From an uncultured bacterium (GTDB taxonomy: Bacteria; Planctomycetota; UBA8108): DNA of 6,262 bases. Numbering within the stretch: the first letter of the stretch is position 1; every line of letters begins with the position of its first letter. This document shows positions 5,504-6,262 of this stretch, piece after piece. The DNA lies in assembly GCA_913050545.1 (NCBI GenBank), contig CAJWZY010000136.1, forward strand, positions 1 to 6,262, in the 5' to 3' direction. The translations under genes and the position numbers were made by a program. Under the pieces are notes generated by a model that ran no database searches, had not been told where the DNA came from, and saw only the letters and a program-made list of their open reading frames with translations.

Positions 5504-5519
5504 GCCGGCGATGGCCGGC
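5504..5519 (-). other. Small GC hairpin between thrB and lysC
   Basis: GCCGGC (5504-5509) and GCCGGC (5514-5519) form a 6-bp stem with a 4-nt loop in the 35-bp gap between the thrB stop and the lysC start. There is no T tract, so it is unlikely to terminate. It lies just upstream of a weak lysC ribosome site and could affect lysC translation or mRNA processing; chance occurrence in GC-rich DNA is also possible. Confidence 0.4.
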
Positions 5520-5526
5520 GGCTGGA

Positions 5527-6262
5527 TCAGTCGTAGGTCAGCCCCAGGTAATCAGGAGCGAGGATCCTTGCCTCGGCCGAAATGTCTTCCCTTGAAAATT
5601 CCGCGATCCCCAGCTCACCAAGCTTCTGCCCATCTCCTGAGGTAAAAGCCGCGACGGCAGGTCCGGCACCGCTGATAAACGCACCGAGACAGCTGCGGTG
5701 ATCGTTCAAGGCATTGACGACCAGCCCCATTGCAGGCAGCAGGTGGGCACGCCTGCCCTGGTGGATTCTGTCCTTAACCCCGTGATGCAGGAAATTGCGG
5801 TTGTTCTGAAAGAGCCCCGCGAGCAACAACCCGAAACGCTGCAGGTTAAATACCGCTTCGGAGCGGGGAATACTCAGGGGCAGGACATCCCTGGCCTTCC
5901 TGGTTTCTATTTCGCGGTCAGGGATCAGCACCACGACCTCGATTCCATAAGGCAAACGAAGGCTCGTGGCTTCAACCTGCCCCTCTATCACTGCGCTGAT
6001 TGTCAGCCCTCCCAGAACCGCCGCCGAAGCATTGTCGGGATGCCCCTCGGCAGAGGTGGCCGCCTCCAGGACATACTGGCGCCCTGGCGGTGTGCCATGC
6101 TTGATCCAGGAGCCCAGGGCTACACCTGCAACAATGGCTGCTGCGCTTGAACCAAAGCCCCTCGTCAGCGGAATATCGTTGCGAATCTTCAATCGCAGCC
6201 CGGCCGGAACAGCCTCCCCCGCATGCTCCCGAATCATACGAAAGATCAGGTTGCTCTCCTCA
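5527..6262 (-). CDS. thrB: Homoserine kinase, 5' end beyond the window
   Basis: GHMP-family kinase that phosphorylates L-homoserine to O-phospho-L-homoserine, the step before threonine synthase. The visible part is about 244 residues. Codons before the internal ATG at 6237 stay open and read EESNLIFRM, matching the NLxxR segment that precedes the ATP loop in ThrB, and the first beta strands (about 50-60 residues) are missing, so the true start lies past 6262. Counting from M at 6237, seen are the ATP-binding IPLTRGFGSSAAAIVAG (22-38, P-x3-G-x-GSSAA), EGHPDNASAAVLGG near 64-77 and, near the C terminus, the GHMP motif GAFISGAGPAVAAF. VLIPDREIETRKARDVLP and the downstream RSEAVFNLQR are characteristic of homoserine kinase rather than mevalonate or GalK relatives. 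Upstream member of the unit with lysC. Confidence 0.96.
   Translation of the reverse strand, partial: EESNLIFRMIREHAGEAVPAGLRLKIRNDIPLTRGFGSSAAAIVAGVALGSWIKHGTPPGRQYVLEAATSAEGHPDNASAAVLGGLTISAVIEGQVEATSLRLPYGIEVVVLIPDREIETRKARDVLPLSIPRSEAVFNLQRFGLLLAGLFQNNRNFLHHGVKDRIHQGRRAHLLPAMGLVVNALNDHRSCLGAFISGAGPAVAAFTSGDGQKLGELGIAEFSREDISAEARILAPDYLGLTYD

Noticed and set aside
4835..5536. A 233-codon plus-strand open frame opposite lysC.
   Set aside because: It is the antisense shadow of a highly conserved aspartokinase gene and shows no family motif.

Overview
The window looks like a moderately GC-rich bacterial chromosome segment. Supporting signs are Shine-Dalgarno-like starts, intrinsic terminators, a LexA/SOS control region and an exported gamma-glutamyltransferase with a Sec signal peptide. 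The phylum cannot be fixed from sequence alone. The SOS operator is of the GAAC-N4-GTTC type known from Gram-positives and some other phyla, not the E. coli CTGT-N8-ACAG type. The exported GGT suggests, but does not prove, an organism with a periplasm or extracytoplasmic peptide metabolism.

Layout. Positions 1-94 hold a strong hairpin terminator. Positions 95-2218 (minus) carry a two-gene unit: gamma-glutamyltransferase (557 aa, GTG start), then 39 bp downstream a small protein (136 aa) that resembles the freestanding editing domain of archaeal threonyl-tRNA synthetase. Positions 2219-2463 are a divergent regulatory region. A lexA promoter (TTGATG-N17-TATAGT) has one perfect SOS palindrome filling its spacer and a second just past the likely transcription start. 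Positions 2464-3240 (plus) are lexA with an unusually long linker, ending in four tandem stop codons. Positions 3241-3604 appear non-coding. Positions 3605-3856 (plus) encode a small protein with DUF6504-like features, followed by a strong terminator at 3973-4019. Positions 4035-4216 (plus) hold what I read as a frameshifted, truncated remnant of the C-terminal OB-fold of a DnaE-type polymerase. Positions 4244-6262 (minus) carry the aspartate-family pathway: homoserine kinase (thrB, 5' end outside the window) and then aspartokinase (lysC) 35 bp downstream.

How the parts relate. thrB and lysC form an ordinary co-directional threonine/lysine biosynthesis unit. The lexA side is more unusual. A self-regulated lexA, a DUF6504-like gene and a DnaE-type remnant in this order are what would remain of a lexA-linked SOS mutagenesis cassette (lexA-imuA-imuB-dnaE2 type) after its polymerase genes were lost. 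This is inference, resting on the sequence of the DnaE-like scrap and on gene order. The editing-domain protein keeps the family fold motifs but appears to lack several catalytic residues described for the archaeal enzyme, so its activity is open. I see no CRISPR array, tRNA, rRNA or insertion sequence.
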